A model generated the notes under the pieces. That model was not told the origin of the DNA. It saw only the letters and a program-made list of their open reading frames with translations, and did not search any database. Below, one piece after another: positions 25,940 to 35,356 of a DNA stretch of 64,000 nucleotides. Made by a program: the position numbers and the translations under genes. Numbering within the stretch: position 1 is the stretch's first letter; every line of letters starts with the position of its first letter. The stretch is from Bacteroidota bacterium (lineage in GTDB: Bacteria; Bacteroidota; Bacteroidia; Chitinophagales; Chitinophagaceae). The stretch lies in the NCBI GenBank assembly GCA_018268055.1, contig JAFDXF010000006.1, positions 87,222 through 151,221 on the forward strand, read 5' to 3'.

Positions 25940-26482
25940 ATGAAAAAAACAACAATCCTTTTTGCCCTGTTATTAGCGACCGGATTTACGTTCGCTCAAA
26001 AGAAAACGACCACTACAGCCACCGTAAGTTTTGATGCTACTACACCAAAAGATAGTGCGCCCAAAGCTGAGAACAAAACGGTAATTGGCTCTATCAATAC
26101 CAAAACCGGAGCCGTAGCTTTTGAAGCATCTGTAAAGAATTTTTCTTTTGCTAATCCCAAAATGCATGATCATTTTAATGGAGAAAATTGGTTGAATTCA
26201 ACTCAGTTTCCAAAGTTTACTTATACAGGTACTATTGCCAATGTTGACAAAGTAAAATTTACTACGAACGGAACATATAATGTAACCGTAAATGGTACTA
26301 TCGTAATAAAAGGAATTACAAAAAGTTTACCGGTGAGTGGAACAATTACTGTAAACGGAAATAAAATAAATGTGAGCTCAAGCTTTTCTTTCAAACTTTC
26401 AGATTTTGGCATTTCAGGCCAGCCTATTGAAGCAGGTAAAGTAACGAATGAGCCTAAAATAAAAGTAAGCGCAGATTTTTAA
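25940..26482 (+). CDS. YceI family protein
   Basis: A 180-residue exported protein with a signal peptide (MKKTTILFALLLATGFTFAQ) and a YceI lipocalin-like barrel: GAVAFEASVKNFSF, MHDHFNGENWLNSTQFPKFTYTG, ITKSLPVSGTITV and a closing SFSFKLSDFGI. YceI proteins bind polyisoprenoids or lipids in the periplasm. Length fits the family. The neighbouring OB-fold membrane protein shares the operon, and a terminator follows. Confidence 0.88.
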   Translation: MKKTTILFALLLATGFTFAQKKTTTTATVSFDATTPKDSAPKAENKTVIGSINTKTGAVAFEASVKNFSFANPKMHDHFNGENWLNSTQFPKFTYTGTIANVDKVKFTTNGTYNVTVNGTIVIKGITKSLPVSGTITVNGNKINVSSSFSFKLSDFGISGQPIEAGKVTNEPKIKVSADF

Positions 26483-26505
26483 TAGAAACAATAATCAACA
26501 AAAGA

Positions 26506-26538
26506 AACAGCTACATCTTTTTGGGTGTGGCTGTTTTT
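26506..26538 (+). terminator. Intrinsic terminator after yceI
   Basis: AACAGCTACA (26506-26515) pairs with TGTGGCTGTT (26526-26535, one G:T), followed by TTTAT. Confidence 0.75.
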
Positions 26539-26715
26539 ATATTTAAAGAAGATTCAATAAAATCCTATTTATTCTTTATGAACTCATTTTACCTATAAAG
26601 ACTCTTGAGGTTTTGCACATTATAGATTAGACACAAGCAACCTTGTATCATTAGCTGTTGGGATATAACTTATCTATTGGTAGGAAAATGCTTTGTCATT
26701 TCCATTTTTGACCAT

Positions 26716-27339
26716 TTATTTTTTAGTAAACCAATTAAGGTAAGCAAAGGCATAGTTTGCCTGCACAAGAATAATAAAGGCTATACTTATCAATGGACTA
26801 ATGAAACACATTAAGGCACCAATAAAATACAAAGATTGGGCAATGATAATCCGGTTCTTTAAGGGCTTATCCACCGATGATTCTGTTTCTTTAACGGTTA
26901 GGCCTTTCTTTTTGGCATAGATCCAATTCACATAAAGCATAGCACCCAGCATAAATATATTGAACCAATAAACAAACACCGGAAATTTAAACCGCGTATA
27001 ATCTCCAAGAAATGCAGTAGTAAAAGGAAGCATCGTTACGAATAAAAGAAACAACAAATTAATCCAGTTTAAATTTCTATCACTTTTTTCAATGTGTTTA
27101 TATTGAGATGAATGACCCAACCAGAAAATTCCAGTGGTCATAAACGCTAGAAAATAAACGAGAAATTTTTCTTTTAATGCCCAGAAAGTATGCATCAACT
27201 CTCCTTCGGTTTGAATCGTATTTAAAACAGGAACACGAATCTCCAACACTAACAAAGTCAATGCAACGGCGAAAACGCCATCGCTAATGGCAATGATACG
27301 TCCGGTGTCTTTGCCTGCTATTGTATTATAGTTAGCCAT
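26716..27339 (-). CDS. TMEM175 family potassium-channel-like protein (DUF1211)
   Basis: A 207-residue membrane protein with about six hydrophobic segments. The first helix bears RIIAISDGVFAVALTLLVLE, the FSDGxxA-type signature of bacterial TMEM175 channels, and a second signature region is FLAFMTTGIFWLGHSSQYKHI. In other bacteria these proteins conduct potassium as tetramers. It diverges from nothing obvious upstream and is read toward a 233-bp gap that also holds the yceI terminator. Confidence 0.85.
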   Translation of the reverse strand: MANYNTIAGKDTGRIIAISDGVFAVALTLLVLEIRVPVLNTIQTEGELMHTFWALKEKFLVYFLAFMTTGIFWLGHSSQYKHIEKSDRNLNWINLLFLLFVTMLPFTTAFLGDYTRFKFPVFVYWFNIFMLGAMLYVNWIYAKKKGLTVKETESSVDKPLKNRIIIAQSLYFIGALMCFISPLISIAFIILVQANYAFAYLNWFTKK

Positions 27340-27380
27340 AGAATTAATTATTTATTTCAATATCTAAATGGTCAATGCTC

Positions 27381-27432
27381 AAAATTAAGAAGGCTGCCTC
27401 AAAACTTTATTTTAAGACAGCCTTATCAAAAA
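27381..27432 (-). terminator. Intrinsic terminator of the minus-strand barrel gene
   Basis: AAGGCTG (27390-27396) pairs with CAGCCTT (27418-27424), extended by matching A/T flanks. Reading on the minus strand the hairpin is followed by CTTAATTTT, placing it right after the gene that ends at 27447. Confidence 0.7.
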
Positions 27433-27446
27433 TGGTAACAATATTA

Positions 27447-28175
27447 TTATAATCCGCTCAATGTAATACCTATGCTGAATGGTTTTACCACAGGACCCAT
27501 TCCGTCTTTGAAAAGCGGAGTAAGTTGATAACTTGCAAACACGCTGAAATTTGCATAACCAAATCTTGCTGTGGCGGAAATACGGGTTTTATTAAAAAAT
27601 TTCTTACTTGATTCTTTTACGATAAAATCTCCTGTTTGAGAACTACCGTTTAATTCATATTTAGCATTGCGGGTGTGCGCATTGATGAGTGTACCTACTT
27701 TTACACCTACAGCAAATTTGAAACCTTTGCCGGTAAGTGGTTTCTCTGAATAACGAAATTCAATAGGCGCTTCCAGATAAACGGTTGCCAATTTTGTTTT
27801 CTTGAAGTTGTTGGTATCGGCAACATTGGTAAAGTACATAGCCGGCTTACTTTCTTTAATACCCACATTGGTTTTAGAAAATAAAATATGATCGCTGGCA
27901 ATACCGGGGCCAAATGCCATACTAAGATGTGGGTTTGATTTAAAAGGATAGTCCATCATCAAATACACGTTGAATGTTTTGGACATACCCGCTTGATTGA
28001 TAGTATCCGGCATACCCTTCCATCCGGCATATCCGGCCTGCAATAGAAAGTGATCGTTTGCACGATTACTCATATCAAGTACAATTTTTTTCTTTTTAAG
28101 ACTAGTAGAGTCTTGTGCAAATAAGCTAACGCCTAAAAAGGAACAAGCAATAAGGAGCAGTATTTTTTTCTTCAT
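27447..28175 (-). CDS. Outer-membrane beta-barrel protein
   Basis: A 242-residue exported protein with a signal peptide (MKKKILLLIACSFLGVSLFAQ) and alternating amphipathic strands such as HFLLQAGYAGW, FKFAVGVKVGTLI and TARFGYANFSVFASYQLTPLF, typical of the small porin-like barrels common in Bacteroidota. I do not recognise a specific family. It is transcribed alone, and the tRNA lies upstream on the same strand. Confidence 0.72.
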   Translation of the reverse strand: MKKKILLLIACSFLGVSLFAQDSTSLKKKKIVLDMSNRANDHFLLQAGYAGWKGMPDTINQAGMSKTFNVYLMMDYPFKSNPHLSMAFGPGIASDHILFSKTNVGIKESKPAMYFTNVADTNNFKKTKLATVYLEAPIEFRYSEKPLTGKGFKFAVGVKVGTLINAHTRNAKYELNGSSQTGDFIVKESSKKFFNKTRISATARFGYANFSVFASYQLTPLFKDGMGPVVKPFSIGITLSGL

Positions 28176-28317
28176 AAACTAAATTCCGGATTGGTCACAA
28201 AAATATCTCTGTACCGGTTAATAAAAGGTTAAAGGGTTATCAAAATAAATGCTCCCGATGGAGCAATGTTTAAAATAATTTCTGTTTCAATCCAATCTTT
28301 TACCCTTTTTATATTTG

Positions 28318-28391
28318 TGGACCCTGTTGGGATCGAACCAACGACCCCCTGATTATGAGTCAGGTGCTCTAACCGTCTGAGCTAAGGGTCC
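28318..28391 (-). tRNA. tRNA with CAU anticodon (Met or lysidine-type Ile)
   Basis: The minus strand folds as a 74-nt cloverleaf with discriminator A and no encoded CCA. Acceptor GGACCCT pairs with the 3' AGGGTCC. The anticodon stem is CCTGA/TCAGG with loop CTCATAA, anticodon CAT (plus-strand ATG at 28355-28357). The T-arm is GTTGG TTCGATC CCAAC. CAU tRNAs can be elongator Met, initiator Met or Ile2 (lysidine). The first acceptor pair is a normal G:C, against initiator. The acceptor resembles Ile2 as much as Met, so I leave it open. Confidence 0.92.
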
Positions 28392-28497
28392 TGACTAGTT
28401 TTACTCCAGCCTGAGTATTGTTTTCCCTTTCGGGAGCGCAAAAGTAATTAAATAATGCTGACTATTTAAACAATTCTAAAATAAATAAAATGTGTTT

Positions 28498-28528
28498 TTG
28501 GCTGATAGCTATTCTTTACCTATTTTTG
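28498..28528 (+). promoter_or_regulatory. Likely promoter of the rimP-nusA-infB operon
   Basis: TTG at 28498-28500 and TATTTTTG at 28521-28528, separated by 20 nt, fit the Bacteroidota -33/-7 consensus (TTG and TAnnTTTG). Transcription would start near 28534-28536, just before the hairpin at 28547. Confidence 0.6.
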
Positions 28529-28546
28529 TGCAGGAAATGATTGAAG

Positions 28547-28580
28547 GAAGGGAACGAGGGTCGTTCCCTTCTTTATTTTT
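28547..28580 (+). terminator. Terminator-like hairpin in the rimP leader (possible attenuator)
   Basis: GAAGGGAACGA (28547-28557) pairs perfectly with TCGTTCCCTTC (28561-28571) across a 3-nt GGG loop, followed by TTTATTTTT. It ends 5 nt before the rimP start. Because a good promoter box lies upstream and nothing else does, it is most simply an attenuator. Confidence 0.8.
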
Positions 28581-28584
28581 ACAA

Positions 28585-29055
28585 ATGGAACAATCCACTC
28601 AAATACAAGTAATAACAGGCAAAATAGAAGAACTAATTGCCGCTGAAACCGACCTGTTTTTGGTAGAGATAAGAATAAAACCTACCAATAATGTTAAGGT
28701 TTATATTGATGGAGATAAAGGCGTAACAATAGAGCGATTGATACAATATAATCGTAGCTTGTATAAAATCTTGGAAGAAAGCGGAATGTTCCCAAATGGC
28801 GACTTTTCTTTGGAAGTCTCTTCGCCAGGATTAGATGAGCCGTTGAAATCGCATCGTCAGTATTTAAAAAATATCGGTAGGCCAATAGAAGTGGTTACAA
28901 TAGAAGGGCTGAAGCAAGAGGGTAAACTGATTCGTGTAGAGGAGCAGGAAATTGAAGTAGAGGAAGAAAAAGGAAAAGGGAAAAAGAAAGAATTGATCAA
29001 TCATATTATCCCATTTAAACAAATAAAAACAACAAAAATTCAAATTAAATTTTAA
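28585..29055 (+). CDS. rimP: Ribosome maturation factor RimP
   Basis: A 156-residue 30S maturation factor. The ATG at 28585 (MEQSTQIQVI) is the likely start; an upstream in-frame ATG would put the leader hairpin inside the coding region. The visible motifs LFLVEIRIKPTNNVKVYIDGDKG, YNRSLYKILEESG and FSLEVSSPGLDEPLKSHRQYLKNIGR are typical, and the C-terminal part is lysine- and glutamate-rich. It is first in the operon with nusA and infB, as in many bacteria. Confidence 0.93.
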   Translation: MEQSTQIQVITGKIEELIAAETDLFLVEIRIKPTNNVKVYIDGDKGVTIERLIQYNRSLYKILEESGMFPNGDFSLEVSSPGLDEPLKSHRQYLKNIGRPIEVVTIEGLKQEGKLIRVEEQEIEVEEEKGKGKKKELINHIIPFKQIKTTKIQIKF

Positions 29056-29058
29056 TCG

Positions 29059-29080
29059 CCTGATAAAAAAATCAGGTTTT
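29059..29080 (+). terminator. Small hairpin with U-tract between rimP and nusA
   Basis: CCTGAT (29059-29064) pairs with ATCAGG (29071-29076), then TTTT. Six pairs only, so a weak terminator or a processing site. Confidence 0.4.
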
Positions 29081-29099
29081 GAACTTCAAACCGTGTATT

Positions 29100-30350
29100 A
29101 TGTCAAGTATTAATCTGATAGACGCTTTTCAAGAATTTAAAGATGAGGAAAACATCGACCGACCCACGTTAATGAAAGTTGTGGAAGACGTTTTCAAAAC
29201 ATTACTCCGTAAAAAATACGGTAGCGATGAAAATTTTGATGTAATTGTAAATGCCGAAAAAGGCGACCTTGAAATTATGCGCCGACGTATGATTGTTGAA
29301 GATGGACAAGTAGAAGATCCGCTGGCACAAGTAGCCTATAATGATGCAGTAAAAATCGAACCCGACTTTGAAGTAGGTGAAGAATTATATGAAGAAGTTA
29401 ATTTGTATGATTTTGGCCGAAGAGCGATTCTTGCTGCAAAGCAAACTTTAGCAAGTCGTATCGGCGATTTAAAGAAGAACACTTTAGCTAAAAAATATAG
29501 CGATCGCATTGGTGAGATTATTAGCGCTGAAGTATATCAGGTTTGGAAAAAAGAAATTTTATTGTTGGATGAAGAGGGTAATGAATTGATACTTCCCAAA
29601 AGCGAACAAATTCCACAAGATTTCTTCAAAAAAGGAGAAAATACACGTGCCGTTGTGAAGAAAGTGGATATGAAAAATAATAATCCTGTTATCATTCTTT
29701 CCCGTACAGCACCTGAGTTTCTGGCTAAGCTTTTAGAAATTGAAGTACCGGAAATCTTTGATGGCCTTATTGTGATTAAGAAAATTGTTCGTGATCCGGG
29801 TGAAAGAGCAAAGGTTGCAGTAGAATCTTTTGATGACAGAATAGACCCCGTTGGCGCCTGCGTAGGTATGAAAGGTAGCCGTATTCACGGAATTGTAAGA
29901 GAGTTAAAAAACGAAAATATTGATATCATCAACTGGACAAACAACATACAGTTATTGATTCAAAGATCTCTTACGCCTGCAAAGATTACCAGCATGGAAC
30001 TAGATCAAGATAGAAAACATGCCAATGTATATTTGAAGCCCGATCAAGTTTCTTTGGCAATAGGCCGCAGAGGTGTAAATATTAAACTTGCCAGTGAATT
30101 GACCGGCTATGAATTGGACGTTTACCGCGATACGGAAGATGAGGTAGAAGATGGATTTGATATAGACCTGGATGAGTTCAGCGATGAAATTGATACGTGG
30201 GTAATTGATGAGCTGAAACGTATCGGTTGCGATACGGGAAGAAGCGTATTGAAGCTAACTCCTGAAGAGCTGGAAAGAAGAACGGATTTAGAAAAAGAAA
30301 CTATTGTAGAGATAAGACGAGTGTTGAAGGAAGAGTTTGAAAAAGAATAA
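29100..30350 (+). CDS. nusA: Transcription termination/antitermination factor NusA
   Basis: A 416-residue NusA. The ATG at 29100 (MSSINLIDAFQEFKDEENID) is preferred over an in-frame TTG 21 bp upstream. The N-terminal RNA-polymerase-binding domain spans about 1-125, S1 domain about 135-200, and the KH domains contain DRIDPVGACVGMKGSRIHGI and KPDQVSLAIGRRGVNIKLA. The C-terminus is acidic and ends in a helix-hairpin-like region. NusA controls pausing, termination and antitermination, and in other bacteria can regulate this operon. Confidence 0.96.
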   Translation: MSSINLIDAFQEFKDEENIDRPTLMKVVEDVFKTLLRKKYGSDENFDVIVNAEKGDLEIMRRRMIVEDGQVEDPLAQVAYNDAVKIEPDFEVGEELYEEVNLYDFGRRAILAAKQTLASRIGDLKKNTLAKKYSDRIGEIISAEVYQVWKKEILLLDEEGNELILPKSEQIPQDFFKKGENTRAVVKKVDMKNNNPVIILSRTAPEFLAKLLEIEVPEIFDGLIVIKKIVRDPGERAKVAVESFDDRIDPVGACVGMKGSRIHGIVRELKNENIDIINWTNNIQLLIQRSLTPAKITSMELDQDRKHANVYLKPDQVSLAIGRRGVNIKLASELTGYELDVYRDTEDEVEDGFDIDLDEFSDEIDTWVIDELKRIGCDTGRSVLKLTPEELERRTDLEKETIVEIRRVLKEEFEKE

Positions 30351-30415
30351 ATGGATAAATAATAAGCAACTTGTTTTTATTTATCTTTCACACTAATTGA
30401 ATTTAAAAAAACTGA

Positions 30416-33325
30416 ATGTCAGAATTAAAACTTCCAAGATTATTAGCCGCAGCCAAAGAATTTAACGTTGGTCAGGATACTCTTGTCGACTTTTTAGCAA
30501 GCAAAGGGTTTTCAAAAGACGACCTGAAGCCTACCTCAAAGCTTACGGAAGATATGTATCGTTCGCTGCAAGCAGAGTTTCAGGGTGACAAAGCTGCTAA
30601 GATTAAAAGCGATCAGTTAGAATTGCCAAAAGTGGCTGCTGCTGAAGCAAAAAAGAAGAAAGATGAAGAAGAAGTATTGTTTAAAGAAAAAAATACTGTC
30701 AAAGCAGCAGTAAAGAAAGAAGAAAAGCCGGTAGAGAAGAAAGAAGAAAAAGTGGTTGAGAAAAAAGAAGAAACTCCAATAGTAGTAGAAGACGAAAAGC
30801 CGAAAGAAGAACCAGTGGAAGTGGTTGTAAAGAAAGAAGAACCACAGCCGGAAGAAGTAGTAAAAGTTGATGCTCCGGAGTTAGAAGCTCCTAAAGTGAT
30901 AAAGAAGATAGACCTGGATAAAATTGATTCTTCTACCCGTCCCAAAAAAATAGTGAAGGCTAAAAAAGAAGAAGAACCGAAAAAGCCGGAAGAGATACCT
31001 GCTACAAAAGCAAAAGCTAAAAAGACAAAAAAGGAAGAAGAGGAAGTAGCAAAGCCGATAACGCAAGAAGCACCGGTAGCAGAAGTGCCAGTCAAAGAAG
31101 ATGTAGTACCCGAAGAACCACAACAAGCAGTAATCGAAAATATTGAAGTTGAAAAATTAACAGGCCCTAAAATTTTAGGAAAAATCGAATTACCAATTAA
31201 TACCGATACTCGTCCTGTAAAAGATGAAAAGAGAAAACGGAAGCGTATCCCGATTGAGAAAAAAGAAGTAAGACGAGATGTGGTTGTTAATAAAGAAGGC
31301 GATAGAAGACCAAATGGACCGGGTGGTGGTGGCGGTAACCGCGATCGTGGTGGCAATAATAGACGTGGAGATAATCGTAACAGACCTCCGCGACGTGAAG
31401 AAAAACTGATTGATGAAAAGGAAATTCAAGAAAAAATTAGAGAAACGCAAGCCAAGTTGAGTGGTGGTGGTGGAAGAGGAAAGAGCCTGAAAGCCAAAAT
31501 GCGTCGTGAGAAAAGACAAGAAGCTGCTGATGCAATGGGTGAAGCAACCGACGACAACAAGTTGTTGGTAACTGAGTTCATCAGTGTAAGTGAGTTAGCC
31601 AGCCTGATGGATGTAAGTTTTGCTGATGTAATCAGTAAATGTATGGGCCTTGGTATCATGGTTTCTATCAATCAACGCTTAGATGCCGAAGTGATAGAGT
31701 TAGTAGCCGGAGAGTTTGGTTACACCGTTGAGTTTATTGATATGGAAAAGCAGATGGAAATGGAGGATGAAGAAGATGAGGATGATGAAACTGAGTTGAA
31801 GCCTCGATCACCGATTGTTACCATTATGGGACACGTGGACCATGGTAAAACTTCATTACTTGACTATATCCGTAACGCTAATGTAGTAGCAGGTGAGGCC
31901 GGTGGCATTACTCAGCACATCGGTGCATATCAAGTAGAGCTTGCCAACGGAAAAGAAATTACCTTTTTAGACACACCCGGCCACGAAGCGTTTACGGCCA
32001 TGCGTGCAAGAGGTGCTAAAGTAACGGATATAGCAGTTATTGTGATTGCTGCGGATGATGCAGTGATGCCTCAAACCCGCGAAGCAATCAGCCACGCTCA
32101 GGCAGCCGGTGTACCTATGATATTTGCCATAAACAAAATAGATAAAGATGGCGCCAATCCACAAAAAATATATGAGCAACTTTCTCAAATGAATTTGCTT
32201 GTAGAGGAATGGGGCGGTAAACACCAAAGTCAGGAAATTGCCGCTAAGAAAGGCTTGAATATTGATAAGCTGTTAGAAAAAATATTGTTGGAAGCTGAAA
32301 TTCTGGATTTAAAAGCAAATCCGGATAAAGAAGCGACTGGTACAATCATTGAAGCTTCTTTGGATAAAGGTCGCGGTTATGTGGCAACACTGTTGGTTGA
32401 AAACGGCACACTGCATCAAGGAGACTTAGTGGTGAGTGGACAATATTATGGTCGTGTAAAAGCAATGTTCAATGAACGAAACAAACGCGAAGACGAAGCA
32501 GGGCCATCAGCACCTGCTGTGATTCTCGGTTTGAATGGCGCACCACAAGCCGGAGAAAAATTCAAAGTGTATGAAGATGAAGCAGAAGCTAAAGAGATAG
32601 CCAATCGCAGAGCACAGATTCTACGTGAGCAAGGTATTCGTACCAAGAAGCATATTACGCTTGATGAAATTGGTCGCCGTTTGGCATTGGGTAGTTTCAA
32701 AGAGTTGAATGTAATTATCAAAGGTGATGTGGACGGCTCGGTAGAAGCATTGAGTGACTCATTACAAAAACTTTCTACGCCTGAAATTTTGGTGAGTGTG
32801 ATTCATAAAGGAGTAGGTCAAATCAATGAGAGTGATATTGTGCTTGCAGAAGCATCCGATGCGATTGTTATTGCCTTCAACGTACGCCCTTCACTACAGG
32901 CATCAAGGCTTGCAGATAAGGCAGGAATAGAAATCAAGATGTACTCTATTATCTATAATGCTATTGAGGAAGTGAAGAGTGCTATGGAAGGAATGTTGGA
33001 GCCGAAGGTACAGGAGAAAATTATTGCTAATGTAGAAATAAGAGAAGTGTACAAATTTGATAAAGCTACAGTAGCAGGATGTCAGGTAATTGATGGAAAG
33101 ATTAAGCGAGATTCAAAAATCAGATTGATTAGAGATGGTATTGTAATCTATCCGACTGCCGAGGGCGCTACTGCCGAATTAGGTTCACTCAAGAGATTTA
33201 AAGATGATGCAAAAGAGGTTACTTCGGGTATGGAGTGCGGCCTTACGATTAAGAACTATAGTGACATCAAAGTAGGCGATATTGTAGAGGCTTATGAAAT
33301 TGAAGAGATAAAAAGAACATTATAA
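30416..33325 (+). CDS. infB: Translation initiation factor IF-2
   Basis: A 969-residue IF-2. Residues 1-55 form the IF2_N domain ([23 protein letters not shown]), then about 70-370 is a low-complexity Lys/Glu/Pro-rich and Gly/Arg-rich linker, followed by the GTPase domain with [10 protein letters not shown] (G1), LDTPGHEAF (G3) and NKIDK (G4), and the IF2-specific C-terminal domains that bind initiator tRNA. The long charged linker is normal for Bacteroidota IF-2. Cotranscribed with nusA. Confidence 0.97.
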   Translation: MSELKLPRLLAAAKEFNVGQDTLVDFLASKGFSKDDLKPTSKLTEDMYRSLQAEFQGDKAAKIKSDQLELPKVAAAEAKKKKDEEEVLFKEKNTVKAAVKKEEKPVEKKEEKVVEKKEETPIVVEDEKPKEEPVEVVVKKEEPQPEEVVKVDAPELEAPKVIKKIDLDKIDSSTRPKKIVKAKKEEEPKKPEEIPATKAKAKKTKKEEEEVAKPITQEAPVAEVPVKEDVVPEEPQQAVIENIEVEKLTGPKILGKIELPINTDTRPVKDEKRKRKRIPIEKKEVRRDVVVNKEGDRRPNGPGGGGGNRDRGGNNRRGDNRNRPPRREEKLIDEKEIQEKIRETQAKLSGGGGRGKSLKAKMRREKRQEAADAMGEATDDNKLLVTEFISVSELASLMDVSFADVISKCMGLGIMVSINQRLDAEVIELVAGEFGYTVEFIDMEKQMEMEDEEDEDDETELKPRSPIVTIMGHVDHGKTSLLDYIRNANVVAGEAGGITQHIGAYQVELANGKEITFLDTPGHEAFTAMRARGAKVTDIAVIVIAADDAVMPQTREAISHAQAAGVPMIFAINKIDKDGANPQKIYEQLSQMNLLVEEWGGKHQSQEIAAKKGLNIDKLLEKILLEAEILDLKANPDKEATGTIIEASLDKGRGYVATLLVENGTLHQGDLVVSGQYYGRVKAMFNERNKREDEAGPSAPAVILGLNGAPQAGEKFKVYEDEAEAKEIANRRAQILREQGIRTKKHITLDEIGRRLALGSFKELNVIIKGDVDGSVEALSDSLQKLSTPEILVSVIHKGVGQINESDIVLAEASDAIVIAFNVRPSLQASRLADKAGIEIKMYSIIYNAIEEVKSAMEGMLEPKVQEKIIANVEIREVYKFDKATVAGCQVIDGKIKRDSKIRLIRDGIVIYPTAEGATAELGSLKRFKDDAKEVTSGMECGLTIKNYSDIKVGDIVEAYEIEEIKRTL

Positions 33326-33336
33326 TCAGATAAAAA

Positions 33337-33412
33337 TGCCGGATAACACTCCGGCAATATCAAACTTTTGTTAAATACGCTTTCCAGCAACGGGGGTTGC
33401 CGTTAAGGAAAG
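33337..33412 (+). other. Structured leader between infB and the SurA-like gene
   Basis: Two hairpins are visible. TGCCGGA (33337-33343) pairs with TCCGGCA (33350-33356), without a U-run. CTTTCC (33380-33385) and GCAAC (33387-33391) pair with GGAAAG (33407-33412) and GTTGC (33396-33400), forming a two-part stem 14 nt before the ATG. A weak infB terminator or a translation-modulating leader are both possible. Confidence 0.4.
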
Positions 33413-33425
33413 TATTTTTGAAACT

Positions 33426-34793
33426 ATGCTTTACAGAAATATATTAACTGCGCTTGTTTTAGTAACAGGTATTTTTTCAGCAAAGGCGCAATCAGCAAAA
33501 ATCGTTGCAGATAAAATCGTTGCCATCGTAGGCGATCGTATTATACTTCATTCCGATATTAAAAACTCAATAGAAGATGCACGCCGCAGAGGCGAAAAAG
33601 TGCCGGATGATGCTGAGTGTCAGATTATGGAACAAGCATTGGTATCAAAACTATTGATGCTGCAAGCAGAAAAAGATTCCTTACCTATTACACCGGAAGA
33701 TGTGGAAGCAGATCTGGATAATCGTATTCGTCAGTACATTAACCAAATGGGAAGCCAGGATGCATTAGAAGAAGTAGCAGGTAAAACTATTTATCAGATT
33801 AAAGATGATGCAAGAGAATCTATCCGCGAACAAAAACTGGCTGCGGCGATGCAGCATAAAATAGTAGATGGTGTAAAAATTACACCTACAGAAGTGACTA
33901 CATTTTTTAATAAAATTCCAAAAGATAGTTTGCCTTTCTTCGAATCAGAGTTGGAAGTGTGCCAGATTGTAATTTATCCCAAGCCATCACGAGATGTGGA
34001 TCAATACATTTTTGGAGAAATGCAAAAATTAAAACAGAAACTCGTAGATAAGCAAGTTGATTTTTGTGCAGCGGCTAAAAACTCAGACGATCCGGGCAGT
34101 AAAGACAGATGCGGACAATACCAGATTAACCGAAATGAAAAAACTTGGGATCCTGTATTTCTGGCTACTGCATTCCGCCTAAAGGAAGGAGAAATATCGG
34201 CACCTGTAAAATCCAAATTTGGTTATCATATTATCAAAATGGTATCGAGAAGCGGTGATGATGCTATTGTACAACACATTCTTAGAATTCCTCCGGTAAC
34301 AGAAGATGAAATTCAGTTGGCAGAAAAAAAATTAGACAGCGTACGTAATCTGGTGGTTGATGGAAAAATGAGTTTCAATGCAGCCGCAACTAAATTCAGC
34401 GATGATGAAACTTCAAAATTTGCCGGCCCTTGTATTATGAATAGAGATGGTTCAACACATGTAACCATTGACTTATTTGACAAAAATTTAGTAGGTGTTA
34501 TCAGTAAATTAAAAGTTGGTGACATTTCCAAGCCTGCTCCTTTTAAGGATGAACAGGAAAAGCAAGGTGTGCGTATTGTATTGCTAAAATCCAGAACAGC
34601 ACCTCATCGTATGAATATGGAGGATGATTACAGTAAGATATCCAACTACGCCTTAGAAGAGAAAAAAGCTAAAGTGCTGGAAAAGTGGTTGAAGGATAAA
34701 ATCCCAACTTACTATATGATGATTGATGCACAAAGCGAAGAAGAATGTCCTGCTATTAAAAAGTTTGACACAAAAGAGAAGAAACCCTTTTAA
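33426..34793 (+). CDS. SurA-like periplasmic peptidylprolyl isomerase
   Basis: A 455-residue exported protein with a signal peptide (residues 1-21), a SurA N-terminal helical domain (KIVADKIVAIVGDRIILHSDI) and two parvulin-type rotamase domains: the first (about 175-280) with DPGSKDRCGQYQ and SAPVKSKFGYHIIKMVSR, the second (about 280-390) with SDDETSKFAGPCIMNRDG. SurA chaperones outer-membrane protein folding. The second domain looks less canonical, as in many SurA proteins. Confidence 0.88.
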   Translation: MLYRNILTALVLVTGIFSAKAQSAKIVADKIVAIVGDRIILHSDIKNSIEDARRRGEKVPDDAECQIMEQALVSKLLMLQAEKDSLPITPEDVEADLDNRIRQYINQMGSQDALEEVAGKTIYQIKDDARESIREQKLAAAMQHKIVDGVKITPTEVTTFFNKIPKDSLPFFESELEVCQIVIYPKPSRDVDQYIFGEMQKLKQKLVDKQVDFCAAAKNSDDPGSKDRCGQYQINRNEKTWDPVFLATAFRLKEGEISAPVKSKFGYHIIKMVSRSGDDAIVQHILRIPPVTEDEIQLAEKKLDSVRNLVVDGKMSFNAAATKFSDDETSKFAGPCIMNRDGSTHVTIDLFDKNLVGVISKLKVGDISKPAPFKDEQEKQGVRIVLLKSRTAPHRMNMEDDYSKISNYALEEKKAKVLEKWLKDKIPTYYMMIDAQSEEECPAIKKFDTKEKKPF

Positions 34794-34964
34794 GAAGTTA
34801 TTGATTTTCATGTTTGTTTATTCTGTGGAGAAAACTTTATCTGCTCAGCACAAGTGTATGCAAAAGATAGTTTGAACTGAAAAAATAAAACTTGTGCAAT
34901 TCCCAATTGCTCATTTCTCTGAAGTAAAAAATCTCAATACTTACAAAATATATATCTTTAACCT

Positions 34965-35351
34965 ATGACCAGTTTGGTTTCACAAGGAATAAAAGTGAGT
35001 GTGGAAGTATTTTACCGTCCGGATTATAGCAATCCGGTAGAGTCGGAATATGTTTTTGCATATCGGATTACACTTGAAAATAGAAATAGTTTCTCTGTTC
35101 AATTGCTACGCCGTCATTGGTACATTTTTGATAGCGATGCTACGTATCGTGAGGTGGAAGGCGAAGGTGTAGTAGGAGTGCAGCCTGTTATATTACCCGG
35201 AGAAGAATATCAATACATAAGCAATTGCAATTTACATTCAGATATGGGCAGAATGTTGGGCACTTATGAAATGGAAAATCTAAACAGTAAGCAACTATTC
35301 CAAGTTGATATTCCTTCTTTTGAAATGATTGTACCGTTCAAGAATAATTAG
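34965..35351 (+). CDS. apaG: ApaG family protein
   Basis: A 128-residue small beta-rich (FnIII-like) protein matching ApaG throughout: VSVEVFYRPDYSNPVESEYVF, RITLENRNSFSVQLLRRHWYI, GVVGVQPVILPGEEYQYIS. The physiological role remains unclear; it was linked with cobalt and magnesium sensitivity in enterobacteria. The length fits. Its stop lies 5 bp from that of the convergent gldB. Confidence 0.92.
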   Translation: MTSLVSQGIKVSVEVFYRPDYSNPVESEYVFAYRITLENRNSFSVQLLRRHWYIFDSDATYREVEGEGVVGVQPVILPGEEYQYISNCNLHSDMGRMLGTYEMENLNSKQLFQVDIPSFEMIVPFKNN

Positions 35352-35356
35352 AATTA

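Noticed and set aside
30613..31671. Long Ser/Phe-rich frames antisense to infB
   Set aside because: They mirror the Lys/Glu-rich linker of IF-2 and have no start signals or family features.
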